From positions 10,850,001 to 10,914,000 of the forward strand of contig JBHGNT010000016.1 in NCBI GenBank assembly GCA_043228905.1: a stretch of 64,000 bases of DNA. The letters are read 5' to 3'. A program made the translations under genes and the position numbers. This document shows positions 12,501-23,225 of the stretch, piece after piece. Positions within the stretch are counted from its first letter, which is position 1. The number at the start of each line of letters is the position of its first letter. Under the pieces are notes generated by a model. That model did no database searches and was not told the origin of the DNA. It was given only the letters and a program-made list of their open reading frames with translations. The DNA comes from Azolla caroliniana. Taxonomy: Eukaryota; Polypodiophyta.

Positions 12501-13690
12501 GCCTTCCTCTTCGATGTAGCACACAAGGTGTGTGAATCGAACTTGCATCCCCTAGTCGACGATCTGACCGACCGACACCAGGTTCTTGGTTATTGTCGGG
12601 ACATGCAACACATTCATAAGCTTCCTTTTCTGCCCAACGTGGCTGAGAGGAACTTCTCCGACATGTTCGATGGTATGCAGAGTGTCGTCTCTCGTTTCAA
12701 CCACTCCTTGTTTTTCTGGTTTCTCCAAGTACGAGAACCATTCCTCATGACTCGTCATATGATTTGACGCTCCGGAATCAACATATCACACCTCGCTCGA
12801 TTTCGAGGTGTTCACGACCATGGAATTGGCCTTGTGCTTCATTACGAAGGCTAGGCCCGATCCATTTACGGCTCGTTTAGAGCCTTCAGCGTAGTGCGAT
12901 TTCTGACGCCTTCCTGCGTCTCTTCCGCTCGATTTGGCTTTGTCCGAATCAGCTCTCTTCTTCCAACACTCGCTCTCCCTGTGGCCTTTCTTGCCACAAT
13001 ACCGCCATTCCGTCACGGCCTTTTCTTGTCGGTTTCCGGTGCCGCTATGGCTCCCCCTACTTCCGGAATTGCTTCCGGCATTTCAATTATGCCGCACGTT
13101 CTTCTCTTTTCAGCCGCCTCTATTGCGCGCCGATCTGCCTTATTCACCATGACTACGGGGCCTATCTTCCTCCGAGTACAACATCTTGTTATTAGTGTGC
13201 GTACTCATTGACACACCCACGTGATTTTCCTCCACGAGCAACATTGATTGAAGCTCGAAGAATGAAGGCGTAATCTTCCTTGTGCAGACTGCCATTCTGA
13301 ACGTCGAGGAGGACGAAATGGTGCAGGTTTGTCTTGATTCGGGTTGTGTAATCAGGCACAGACAGATCTTTCTGTCGGACATTGTTGAGCTCTTGTCTAA
13401 GCTGCAGCTTCCTAGCCGTTGTGCTAGTGGCGAAAACCCTCTTGAGATTCGCCCACGCATCCTTTGGCATCTTAGCATACCGAATGTAGCTCAAGAGTTG
13501 ATCGCTCACACAGGACGCGAAGCAATAAAGAACTCTGCTTGCCGCTTGTTCCCAAGCCGAAAAATCTCTGTGTGTCGATTCGGGTGTTGCATCATTAGCT
13601 CCTCTGACATAACTCTAACCATGACCAAGCAGATATTGGTGCATCTTGTATGACCAAGATGCGTAGTTGCTCCTGTTGAGCTTCTCAGTC
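9515..13690 (-). pseudogene. C1 copia gag-pol, decayed
   Basis: Read from high to low coordinates. A UBN2-type gag (13509-13192) includes KDAWANLKRVF. The zinc knuckle near 12980 keeps YCGKKGHRESEC but has lost its first Cys. The protease motif VDSGASNHM is near 12750-12785. The GAG-pre-integrase and integrase core follow (about 12700-11800), then the integrase C-terminus with LRIFGSIAYVHVP (11795-11112). RT runs about 11100-10430 with KARLVAKGY and YVDD (near 10440). RNase H fragments are at 10273-10034 and 9698-9515, ending in TDIFTKPLG. Many stops and frame changes break it. The plus-strand ORFs in this interval are antisense shadows. Confidence 0.85.
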
Positions 13691-13805
13691 AGTAGCGAGC
13701 TTCACATTCCTCTGTCCATATTACTGTCTTATCCTTTTCGAAAAACAATAACTTAACTCTGTCTTTATCGCAAGATTTTCTGTCCGCTACAAAGGAGTCT
13801 CAACC

Positions 13806-13822
13806 CTCGCACTCTGATACCA
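13806..13822 (-). other. C1 primer-binding site (initiator tRNA-Met type)
   Basis: On the minus strand TGGTATCAGAGTGCGAG directly follows the 5' LTR end (CTTTTACA). TGGTATCAGAG is the usual complement to the 3' end of plant initiator tRNA-Met in copia elements. It fixes the element's orientation and the LTR edge at 13823. Confidence 0.9.
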
Positions 13823-14243
13823 TGTAAAAGTATAACGTGTGTGGAAGCGTATGCGTAAGACATTGAGTACACGGTTCGGAAGTACGACAGTTCGGTAACA
13901 CATAGAAACCACAAAGAAGGAGAGGGGAGGGAGAGAGGGAGAGAGAGAGAGAGAGCAGAAAACGTAACTATATTCAAAAAATGTAATTCTCTGTATGTTC
14001 TCTGTACATACTTGGTGCTCAGTGAGCACCTTTTATACAAGCCCTAACTATCGGGCTGACACAAGTACTTACAGTACCTGACTACTCATAAATGAGCATC
14101 CTACACTTACCCCCAAAATTATTCCTTACGAGGAATAACATTCTAACCGCCTCTCGGTTTACATACCTTTACGGCCATATTTTGCGCACAGTTTTATGCA
14201 CCTATTTATGCTCCCAATGTTGAAGAGAGTTTGTCTCTCAAAA
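13823..14243 (-). repeat. C1 5' LTR
   Basis: Homologous to 8591-9002 up to 14223. The last 20 bp (14224-14243) are not shared with the other LTR but lie inside the GTGGT duplication. Confidence 0.8.
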
Positions 14244-14247
14244 GTGG

Positions 14248-14301
14248 TAGTACAATGGTAAGGCTTGAAATTGTTAACATGGAGGTACAAGGTTCAAATC
14301 C
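14248..14301 (+). promoter_or_regulatory. tRNA-like pol III A box and B box in the G3 LTR
   Basis: TAGTACAATGG (14248-14258) resembles an A box. GGTTCAAATCC (14291-14301) is an exact match to the B-box consensus GGTTCRANTCC, 32 bp further on. The homologous LTR at 38.75-38.82 kb has the same arrangement with a degraded B box. A related block lies at 39.52-39.58 kb. The orientation is antisense to G3. It may be a tRNA-derived SINE head captured by the LTR; activity is unknown. Confidence 0.45.
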
Positions 14302-14411
14302 TGCCCTATGCATGGAACATAATTATTTTAGTATTTTCTCCTATTTCTTTATACTTAGTCAATCGGGTACTCCACACATATTTTACGTAGTGTATGAAGT
14401 ACACTACGACA
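14249..14411 (-). repeat. G3 3' LTR, inner part
   Basis: Continuation of the G3 LTR after the C1 insertion; 14249-14365 aligns with 38750-38866. On the minus strand it starts TGTCGTAGTG just after a purine tract. On the plus strand it contains a tRNA-like A box/B box pair (14248-14258 and 14291-14301). Confidence 0.8.
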
Positions 14412-14479
14412 CTCACCCCCTCCGAACTTGCACATCCTCCGATATGTGCCGAAGTTTCTAGTACTTGTTACTGTTCTTC

Positions 14480-15151
14480 ATCCGAAGCACACTCTATCTC
14501 TTCCCCTATGTCAATTATTAAATCCAGCTCATTTTCGTCACTTTCTCCACCTTTGTGATCGTTATCCGTTTACTCCTTTGTGTCGGGTTTGTCTAAGACT
14601 ATGTAGGGTTCGTCGTTAATTCCCTTCTTGAAAATCTTCACCCGCTTCCCTGCTATAGGCACTCGAAGAATTGTTCCATCTAGCTCACTTAGCCGGTAAG
14701 TTCTGTTGTCGAATGCTTTTCGAACTTCGTATGGTCTGAACCACATTTTAGCAAATTTCCTTGTTGAGTTGTGTTGATGATCCAAACTACTGTCGTAGAC
14801 TATCACCCAATCCCCTTCTTCAATTTTTGGCGATCTAAGTCGATGCTTTTTATCGAATTGACGTTGGTTACGAAATCGCGCTTTTTGTTGTCAGTGCACC
14901 GCTTCCGCTACATCTTCCGGTCTTCCTTCTAGCTGTCATATCTAGACCACCAGTAGTTCTTCCTAGCTCATCTCTTCCTTCCATGGTAGCACTGTCCATG
15001 TTGCAATTGCGGTTTCTGTAGGCATTACCGGAGCTTGTTTGGTCATAAGTTCCGTTGGCATATATCCGGTGACGGGACTATGCGTTGTGCGATCTGCCCA
15101 TAGTCCATACGGAAGCACCTGCGGCCAATTCTTCACCCTCCTGTGACCCAT
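14480..15151 (-). pseudogene. G3 pol, C-terminal part (integrase end)
   Basis: It matches the C-terminal part of G1 pol. 15151-14963 contains WADRTTHSPVTGYMPTELM, the region after the integrase catalytic core. 14806-14570 contains VYDSSLDHQH, WFRPYEVR and PIAGKRVK, as in the G1 C-terminal domain. Frame breaks lie between these parts. The preceding part of the same integrase ends at 33486, so 18.3 kb have been inserted at this point. Confidence 0.85.
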
Positions 15152-15390
15152 GGTTGTTTACGTACCCGTATTTAACGTTTAAATACATATAGTACCTCAT
15201 CATTTGTATAGTACGTACTATACCTCAATGTTGTTCAGTCAAATATCATGTATGTTTGTCCAATACGGTATTTAACGTATTTATAAAAAAACAGGTATAA
15301 TACGTATTTATAAAGAAAATGTAAGTAAACCCCTGACAAAAAGCAAAAGAAAAAAATGATTTTAGTGAAAAAGAAGCCAAAGGAAGGAAG

Positions 15391-15530
15391 AATAGAAGAA
15401 TAGAAGAGACAACGATGAAGAAGATGAAGAAGAAGAAGAGAGAAAAGAAGACAAAAACCTGTCTTGAGTGTGATAATCGTAGAAGATAGAAGAAGAAGAA
15501 GAAGAAGAAGAAAACGAAGAAAAGAGAAAC
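15391..15530 (+). repeat. (GAA)n-rich simple repeat
   Basis: Purine-rich GAA/AGA runs, including a pure GAA block near 15489-15512. The poly-Ser/poly-Leu ORFs on the minus strand here come from this repeat. Confidence 0.85.
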
Positions 15531-15543
15531 CTATCATGAGCGT

Positions 15544-16348
15544 TGTCGCGAAGAAAACCGTCCATAGGCGGAATCGGCGCACCTAGGCGTGGGAACCGGT
15601 TCTTCACGCGCGCAAGCTCCAAGTTGTACATAAAAGCGAATTAGGAGGATAATCGGCAGGAACGGGCCCTAACACAAGTGGAGACAAACACCGCGCGAAC
15701 AGTCTTTTCGGTCGCGCGCGCGAGTTAAGGAACTGTACGAGTCGGCGGCGTAACTACGCGGATGCGTGAAGAACGGAGCGGATCCCTGTCCAAAAGGGAC
15801 AGGGAATAAAGCTGACAGGACGGCCTGCTCGTCGGCCTATATAAGGAGCAGGAAAGAGCTGTTGCAGGGATCTCGCGCGGAGAGGACGAAGTGCTGTCGG
15901 ACCGTTTCTGGACGCTTCTCTCTCTGTTTCCTTCCTTCTTGAGCTCCATAGCTTTTCTGCGCAGGGTTCCGAGGAGGCTCGTGCTGCTTCGAGGAACGCC
16001 CAAGTGCTTCCGGCAGCACCTCCGACCTGCTCCCCCCCCCTCCCCCTTTTCGTGCATCGAAGCGAACAAGTATCGGCATCTGTTCGCCGGCTTGTTCGGT
16101 TGTAACCAACCTGAGCCCCATCGAGGGTTGTAGTCGTGTTAGCCATTTCTGTTAATATACATATTTAGTCGTTCGCGTCTGTCTGTGTCGGTGTCTGTTC
16201 GCGTTCTCCGTGCTGAAGGGCCGTGTCCCTGTGTATCCCCGGTCCTGCGTAGCCGGTTCTCTCTCTTTCTCCTCCCTCGCTTGCTCTTTGGTTCGAGACC
16301 CCCGCGGTCCCGCCTCATCTCCACACGCACTTGCGAAATATCTCGACA
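15544..16348 (+). repeat. G1 5' LTR
   Basis: 805 bp, TGTCGCG...TCTCGACA. It has a TATA box (TATATAAGG, 15838-15846) preceded about 35 bp upstream by a perfect hairpin CCCTGTCC-AAAA-GGGACAGGG (about 15784-15804). A TTTGGTGAACCCGACGTG segment follows at about 16350, probably including the primer site, though I could not assign the tRNA. Confidence 0.93.
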
Positions 16349-16392
16349 TCTTTGGTGAACCCGACGTGAAAGAGGCGGCAGAAGAGCAGAAG

Positions 16393-18519
16393 ATGAGGGG
16401 GTCGGATCTCGCGGAGGCCATGGCTTCGGCCGTGGATCGGATTGTAAACGCGCGCGAGAGCACCGGTGCCCTCGACAGAGCTATTGAGGCGGTCGTCGGC
16501 ACGATCGGCCGGTTCGACGGGAAGGATGCCACGAAGTATTTGGCGTCCTACGGTGCAGAGATGCTGATGCGGGACATTCCGGAAGAAAGGCGTCTTGCCG
16601 GATTTCCCCGAGTAGCGATGCCGAGCATCCATGCGGAGGTGCTCGAGGTGCGGACGGAGAGCCGTACCTGGGAGGAGTTCGAAGGTCGGCTCCTAGAGAA
16701 ATACGGGCTGGACGACGCGCTCCGGCTTTCGAAGCGAAGGTTCATGGAATGGGTGGAGTCCCCGGGGAAGGGAAGAAACGCGTCGGCGCTCCTCCGGGAG
16801 TTCGAGGAAAACTTTGCGCGCCTTTCGGCGCTCGACCGAACCATCCTGGACACGAGCCGGGTCTTGCTGTTTGTCAAGTCGGTCGACGAGCGGGATCGGG
16901 AGCAAGTGGGCCTCTTGCTGGAAACCGAAGACGGGCTCACTGCCGACTGGGCGGCTGTCAGGAAGGTCTGTGGCCGTTTCGACAAACGGCGAGAATGGGC
17001 GGATAACGGGGCGACCGGGTCGGGCTCGGTCGCAGCGAGGAAGCTCGAACCAGCGCCACAGGTGCGCAAGGAAGAGACCCGGGGGTGGTTGGAAACCGGT
17101 TTGGCTTCGACCGGCGTAGTCAGAGGCTCAACCGGAGGAGCGGCGCTGGAGGAATTGACGAAGGCGATAAAGGACCTCCAAATCGCGCAGGCTCGAAGGG
17201 AAGGAGGCGAACCGGCTCGTGACCGACGGCCGGCGGCAGGAAACAGGTGCATGTGGTGCGATGAAGTCGGCCACATTCGGAAGGACTGCGGCGACTTCGC
17301 GGAGGCGCTGAGGGACAGGGTGGTGTACCTGTGGGAAGGACGGGTGCATGCCAGCGACACCCGAAGGGCCCTGAGCCGAAACGACGGAAAAGGTGGTATG
17401 AAAGGGTTGATGGAAGAGGCGGCGGCCCGACACGCGGAAACCGTCCACTACTCGGCGTCGGCCGGCATTCGAGTCGGGGGCGGCGAGGCCCGAAGGGAAA
17501 GCAAAGCCGGATTCTGGCCGACGATGCTGGAAGGCCTTGCCGGTGCAAGGCTTAAAGGGGAGGAATCGGACCGTGCAGAGAAACGGGTACGGGAGATGAC
17601 CGGGTGGAGCGACCCGGTCGAGGAAAGGACGGGCTTCGTGGAAGCCGCTTGCCAGAACTACGAGGCTCTGGTAGAAGAGAAGCGGGTGGGGAGACCCGGG
17701 ACGACCGGGCCCTCACAACGATACGAGACCCGGTCCGGGCCACGACGGGACGAAGCCGGCGGGGCCGGTACGCAAGATAAACCCCAGAAGGGCGGGTACC
17801 GTCTGGGGACGGAGATAGAAAGGACCACGGACTTACGAAAGGTCCTGGAGGAACGGATCCTCGACAGCAAGGTGGAGCTGTCGTTACGAGAGGTGCTGGG
17901 AATCGCCAAGAAGGAGTTCCACGACTCCATCGTGGACTTGGTGAAACGGAAGAGGCTGTCGACGGAGACAGAACCGGAAAGACCGGTGGAAGTGCGGACG
18001 ACGCACCTAGACGACATGGCGCTGGGAGACGAGTGGGCGGAAAGCCACTATTCGAGACCACACTGGGCCCGAGCGACCACGGAAACCCCGGTGAAGATCG
18101 GCGATGTCCAGGAACCGGTGATAGCTTTGGTGGACCACGGATCGGAGATCAATTTGATGTCCATGGACTTCTATAAGAAGGGCAAATGGCCGATCAACAC
18201 CAAGCACGGGTGGAAAATAAGGGCAGCAACGCGCGCCACCGAGGAACTGCACGGGGCCTGTCCGAATGTGCGAGTCAAGATCGGCGACGTCGAGATTGAC
18301 CAGCACTTCTTCGTGCAGGAGACGTCTTCGCATCCGGTCATTCTGGGAGAGCCGTACATCACGGCGGCGCGAATGGAGACCAAAGTGCTGGACAATGGTT
18401 CGGCCTACGCAAGGGTCAAAAGCCAAGACGGGCGCCATTCGGTCCAGTTTCTGACGGTACGGCCGAACCACGAACGTAACCGCGATTCCCTCGGTTCCGA
18501 AAACCGAGAGGATTTTTAG
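16393..18519 (+). CDS. G1 gag-protease ORF
   Basis: An intact ORF of about 708 codons. I chose the ATG at 16393, the first after the LTR and leader; the open frame extends back into the LTR but an earlier start would lie in non-coding leader. The N-terminal part is a gypsy-type capsid region, with WEEFEGRLLEKYG and a following helical segment. A CCHC knuckle CMWCDEVGHIRKDC is near 17250. A conserved block REVLGIAKKEFHD (about 17890) is shared with G3. The aspartic-protease-like segment has VDHGSEINLMS near 18130-18162: the usual D-S/T-G is D-H-G-S here, also in G3, so this is a family trait. It ends at TAG 18517-18519, preceded by a T run. Pol lies in the -1 frame and overlaps by 40 nt. Confidence 0.85.
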   Translation: MRGSDLAEAMASAVDRIVNARESTGALDRAIEAVVGTIGRFDGKDATKYLASYGAEMLMRDIPEERRLAGFPRVAMPSIHAEVLEVRTESRTWEEFEGRLLEKYGLDDALRLSKRRFMEWVESPGKGRNASALLREFEENFARLSALDRTILDTSRVLLFVKSVDERDREQVGLLLETEDGLTADWAAVRKVCGRFDKRREWADNGATGSGSVAARKLEPAPQVRKEETRGWLETGLASTGVVRGSTGGAALEELTKAIKDLQIAQARREGGEPARDRRPAAGNRCMWCDEVGHIRKDCGDFAEALRDRVVYLWEGRVHASDTRRALSRNDGKGGMKGLMEEAAARHAETVHYSASAGIRVGGGEARRESKAGFWPTMLEGLAGARLKGEESDRAEKRVREMTGWSDPVEERTGFVEAACQNYEALVEEKRVGRPGTTGPSQRYETRSGPRRDEAGGAGTQDKPQKGGYRLGTEIERTTDLRKVLEERILDSKVELSLREVLGIAKKEFHDSIVDLVKRKRLSTETEPERPVEVRTTHLDDMALGDEWAESHYSRPHWARATTETPVKIGDVQEPVIALVDHGSEINLMSMDFYKKGKWPINTKHGWKIRAATRATEELHGACPNVRVKIGDVEIDQHFFVQETSSHPVILGEPYITAARMETKVLDNGSAYARVKSQDGRHSVQFLTVRPNHERNRDSLGSENREDF

Positions 18520-21500
18520 AGAGGACTGCCAAGGCGTGGGGCCGCGACAGTCCGGATGCTCCGGGAAAACCCCACATCTGTACGATAAAACCGTGTACAA
18601 TAGGTAGGAAATTTTGCTTCTCCGACAGCGGAGCATGTACGATGGTCGGCATCACCAGCCGAGAGAAAACAAAGACGGAGGGGAGACTTCGGGCGTGCGG
18701 AGTTCTCGGCCCTGACGAAGGGATCAACGGAGCCGTGGAGGCAGTCTCTTTCGACGACACCTTGGGAATGCTGGGGAAGGTAGTCGAAGAAGACCTTAAC
18801 GAAGACCGGACGATACCGGTATGTTCCGAAGAAATGTACGAAGTCATCGCGGACTTCGGTCGAGGGCTCGAGTCGGAACGGACGGCCCGAGTGAGCACCA
18901 AGTACAAGACGGTGGACCGGAAGGTGAGGCCAGTTGCGGCGCCCTTACCGGAGGGCAGTGAATCCCGGATTAAAGGGGTTGCATCGGACCCCAGCTTACG
19001 AGATCGGGCCTGCATAGGACACACCTTCACCAACGAGACGCTCCGCGAGCTGAAGATCGGTGGGGGCGGGTTCCTACTGCCGGCGGAGGAAGACCGGTTC
19101 CGGAGAATGCTCGGAAGGCACGGGAAAGCCTTCGCATTCTCGCCGGAGGAAATCGGGTGCGTGGACCCGACGATCGTAGAGCCGATGGTGATATTCACGG
19201 TACCGCATGTACCGTGGAATCTCAAGCCAATTTCGGTTCCGAGAGCTCACATCCCGAAGTTGATGGAGTTGTTGAAGCAGAAAGTTGATATGGGCATTCT
19301 CGAGCCGTCGAGCGCCCCGTATTCAAACCGCTGGTTTACCGTGCCAAAGAAAAACGGATCATTGCGCTTCATTCAGGACCTGCAGCCGGTCAATAGAGTG
19401 ACCATTCGGAACGCAGGGATCGGACCGACCATAGACGAGTTCGCGGAGGCCTTCGCCGGAAGGTCGATTTACTCGGTCGGTGATCTATACTCAGGGTACG
19501 ACCAGTTCCAGCTAGCCGTGGAAAGCAGAGACATTACGACGATGCGAACTCCCCTCGGCCTAGTGCGGATGTGTACGCTGCCGCAAGGAGGGACCAACTC
19601 GGTGGCCCACATGGTGAATGCGATGAACAAGGTGCTGAGGGACTGCATACCGGACATCACCATGCCGTTTCTAGACGACATCCCGATCAAGGGATGCCCG
19701 GTAGAAGAGAAGGACGAGACGATCGGGCCGGACGGATGCCGGCGATTCGTGATGGCGCACATCGACGACTGCGAGAAGGTGCTGCAAAGGCTAGAGGATG
19801 CGAGGCTCACCTTCTCGGGGGAGAAATCAGCCTTCGGGCAGTCGGAAATCATGGTGGTCGGACACTTATGTGGGCCATATGGCCGGAAACCGTCTCCGGC
19901 AAAGGTAGAAGCCATCTCCGCGATGAAGCCCGACTGCAGCTCGGTCACGGAAGTACGTAGATTCCTGGGGGCATGCGCATTCTACCACATATGGATCCCG
20001 CATTACGCCCATGTTGCGGAGCCGCTATACGGATTATTGAGGAAAGGGCGAAGATTCGAATGGCTAGACAAGCACAAGGAGTCGGTCCGGAAGCTGAAGG
20101 AGGCTCTCTCGGCAGCACCGGCGCTCCGAAAGGCCGTCTACAGAAAGGGCACCCCAGTGTACATAACGGTTGACACGAGTCCGACCGGAATCGGGTGGGT
20201 CGTCAACCAAGAAGACGAGGATGGCAATCGGTTTCCGATCCGATTCGGCGCGAAGGTCCTCAGCGAACGGCAGCGAGGATACGCCCAGGTTAAACGCGAA
20301 CTCTAGGGTATCGTTTCGGCGGTGAAAGCCGACAAGGACTATCTGATCGGGACAGAGGTAATCATAGAGACGGATTGCATGCCGATTCTCGGCATGGTTT
20401 CCGGATGCGCGACGCCGGACCTGGCAATGCTCAGGTGGATAGCGTACATCAAGTCCCTGGACCCGGGAATACGACACATTTCCGGGAAAGACAACGCCAT
20501 GGCCGACATGCTTTCGAGGGCGAGATTCGATGACGAGGTCGGCATGATTTCGGAGGACGAAGAGGTCGGCGTGGACTTCTTCGAGACTGCGTATGTAACA
20601 ACCGACGGGACAAGCACTCCGGCGCTTAACGACTTCGACGCGAGCAAGTACGACGGGGAGTGGCTGCAGATCGGTGGGTTTTTGAAGACAATGACGCCCG
20701 ATGCGTCATGGACGAAGGACGAGGCCAACCGGATCCGGAAGAAAGCGTACCGGTTCTTTCTCCGGGACGGATACTTGTGGAAGCACCCGAAGAGGAGGAA
20801 CGGCGTCCCGCTCCGGGTGGTGGCAATGAAGGAAGATCAGGAGGAGCTGCTAGCGGCCTACCACGACAGCCCTTGGGCTGGACACCGTGGAACATGGGCT
20901 ACGTTTGAGAAACTGAAGGGGAAGTATTGGTGGCCGGGGCAGTACCAGGACGTGCATCAGTTCGTGACAACTTGCGAGAGCTGTCAGATGCACTCCATAG
21001 TCCGACATCGAGACGAGCTTCACCCTACGTACCCTCCGGCCATCCATTTCAAATGGATGGTAGATCTGGTAACGATGCCAATGGGAGTAGGACAGATGCG
21101 GTACCTGGTCCTAGCGCGGGAGGATCTGACGAACCAGGTGGAAGGCCGGGCCCTTCCGAACAAAACGACCGCGGCCGTTTGTCGGTTCCTAATCGAGGAC
21201 GTGGTATGCCGGTACGGGTGCGTCGGGAAGATCGTGGCTGACCGAGGGGAGTTGGACACCGAAGAAGCCGCGGAGCTGTTCGACCGGCTCGGAGTTAAGC
21301 TCTCGCTCACCACTGCGTACAATCCGGAGGCGAATGGAAAGGTGGAGCGCGGACACGGACCGATCGTCAAGGCGTTGGTTCGGGCATGCGGAGGCCGAGT
21401 CGGTAACTGGCCGCGGCTGCTACCTTATGCTTTGTGGGCAGACCGGACCACGCACAGTTCGGTAACCGGGTACATGCCGACGGAGCTCATGTTCGGCCAG

Positions 21501-21998
21501 AAGCCGATCATGCCGATGGAACGGACGATCTCCTCATGGGCAACGGTCGATTGGAGGGACGAGATGAGCCGGGAGGAGTTGTTGGCCGCGCGTATACGAC
21601 AACTCGAGCGGAGACCGAAGGACGTGGAACTGGCTGCGGAGAGGCTCCGGGCGGCGAGGGCGAAGAACAAAGCCAGGTTCGACCGAACGCACCGGCTCCG
21701 ACCGAAGAAAATCGAAGAAGGTGACTGGGTGCTCGTCTACGACAGCAGCCTCGACAACCAGCACCGAGCCACACGGAAGTTCGCACGAAGGTGGTTCGGG
21801 CCTTACGTGGTACGGAGCGCCAATGACAACGGGACATATCACCTGGCGGAACTTGACGGCACGAGAGTGGCGATACCGGTTGCAGGGAAGCGGATCAAAG
21901 CGTTCAAGAAGCGACATGACGACGAGCCGGACCCGGCTCTCCTAGTCAGCAGTGACGAACGATCCGGAAACGAGGAAGAACCGACGGGCGAGGAATGA
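18480..21998 (+). pseudogene. G1 pol (RT-RNase H-integrase), one in-frame TAG
   Basis: This frame is open from 18480, inside the end of gag, with no stop across the 18520-18641 gap. Expression by -1 frameshifting is therefore more likely than a fresh start at the ATG 18642. RT shows FIQDLQPVNR (about 19370), SGYDQFQLAV and the catalytic FLDD near 19670. RNase H begins at VDTSPTGIGW (about 20170). The integrase has an HHCC zinc region (GHRGTW...CESCQMHS, about 20880-20990), then catalytic DLV, ADRGEL and KVERGH, and a C-terminal domain ending at 21998. The only break is TAG at 20304-20306 in RNase H, where the related G3 has Trp. Without it the ORF would be complete. This copy is probably not autonomous. 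Confidence 0.85.
18510..18521 (+). promoter_or_regulatory. Candidate -1 ribosomal frameshift site between gag and pol
   Basis: Gag ends GAT TTT TAG. A slip of one base back at the T run would read TTA GAG and enter pol, whose frame is open here. TTTTTA is a known slippery type. A GC-rich stretch follows that could form structure. This is inferred only from frames and the T run. Confidence 0.5.
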
Positions 21999-22057
21999 AG
22001 ACGGGCCGGTTTTCTCCGTCCCAACTCTCTTGGCGCATACCGGAGGATGCGCGGTTA

Positions 22058-22069
22058 GGTGGGGGCGGA
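22058..22069 (+). other. G1 polypurine tract
   Basis: GGTGGGGGCGGA lies directly before the 3' LTR start TGTCGCG at 22070, the expected place for the plus-strand primer. Confidence 0.85.
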
Positions 22070-22801
22070 TGTCGCGAAGAAAACCGTCCATAGGCGGAAT
22101 CGGCGCACCTAGGCGTGGGAACCGGTTCTTCACGCGCGCAAGCTCCAAGTTGTACATAAAAGCGAATTAGGAGGATAATCGGCAGGAACGGGCCCTAACA
22201 CAAGTGGAGACAAACACCGCGCGAACAGTCTTTTCGGTCGCGCGCGCGAGTTAAGGAACTGTACGAGTCGGCGGCGTAACTACGCAGATGCGTGAAGAAC
22301 GGAGCGGATCCCTGTCCAAAAGGGACAGGGAATAAAGCTGACAGGACGGCCTGCTCGTCGGCCTATATAAGGAGCAGGAAAGAGCTGTTGCAGGGATCTC
22401 GCGCGGAGAGGACGAAGTGCTGTCGGACCGTTTCTGGACGCTTCTCTCTCTGTTTCCTTCCTTCTTGAGCTCCATAGCTTTTCTGCGCAGGGTTCCGAGG
22501 AGGCTCGTGCTGCTTCGAGGAACGCCCGAGTGCTTCCGGCAGCACCTCCGACCTGCTCCCCCCCCTCCCCCTTTTCGTGCATCGAAGCGAACAAGTATCG
22601 GCATCTGTTCGCCGGCTTGTTCGGTTGTAACCAACCTGAGCCCCATCGAGGGTTGTAGTCGTGTTAGCCATTTCTGTTAATATACATATTTAGTCGTTCG
22701 CGTCTGTCTGTGTCGGTGTCTGTTCGCGTTCTCCGTGCTGAAGGGTCGTGTCCCTGTGTATCCCCGGTCCTGCGTAGCCGGTTCTCTCTCTTTCTCCTCC
22801 C
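22070..22801 (+). repeat. G1 3' LTR, first part
   Basis: It matches 15544-16275 with three visible substitutions and a C-run length difference. It is interrupted after CTCCC (22797-22801) by G2 and continues at 32973. Confidence 0.95.
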
Positions 22802-23173
22802 TGTTGGCCGGTCAGAGAAGGCAAATGGGAAAGCAAGGTCGGATCGGATAATTATAGAAATAGGAATAGAATTATTAGGAGGGACGGATCCGGTAGTTGT
22901 AACCGATCCGGATCCGAACCGATTCGGTTTCGGTTAATGGTTGCTTATCGAGCACCGATTGTAATCTGGCCGGATGCCTATAAAAGGATCCGATGTTTTG
23001 TAATGAAAGCGCAAAAGAATTAATATAGTTTTGCTTATGCTGATTAATCTTGTCTTCGTCTGTGCTTAAGTGTAATTATCATACGCGTGTATTAACATCC
23101 TATCCCTACCACCCCTTTGGAGAAGTGTCGGATAGACACCTGTGTTGCGGCTAGTCCAGCCATACATACAACA
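22802..23173 (+). repeat. G2 5' LTR
   Basis: 372 bp. TATA box CCTATAAAAGG near 22977-22987. Directly after it comes CTATTTTGGCGACCACG, where the TGGCGACC part probably belongs to the primer site (tRNA not identified). Confidence 0.96.
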
Positions 23174-23225
23174 CTATTTTGGCGACCACGATTCCTGCAG
23201 AGTGCAGAGGACAACCGGGGGATGG

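Larger units (their letters stand above)
8591..14243 (-). mobile_element. C1: complete Ty1/copia retrotransposon (minus) inside the G3 LTR
   Basis: A 5.65-kb copia element with two LTRs (8591-9002 and 13823-14223, plus about 20 further bp up to 14243). It has an initiator-Met primer site at 13806-13822, minus-strand gag-PR-IN-RT-RNase H in copia order, purine tracts next to the 3' LTR, and a 5-bp duplication GTGGT. The two LTRs differ by many substitutions and small indels, so it is not recent, though it is younger than the G3 LTR it interrupts. The exact LTR start is uncertain: the upper LTR ends outside with a small GAGAG/CTCTC inverted repeat that the lower LTR lacks. Confidence 0.88.

Noticed and set aside
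16548-17548. Long minus-strand ORFs opposite G1 gag
   Set aside because: Ser/Arg/Pro-rich shadows of a GC-rich gene, no motif, no conservation with G3.
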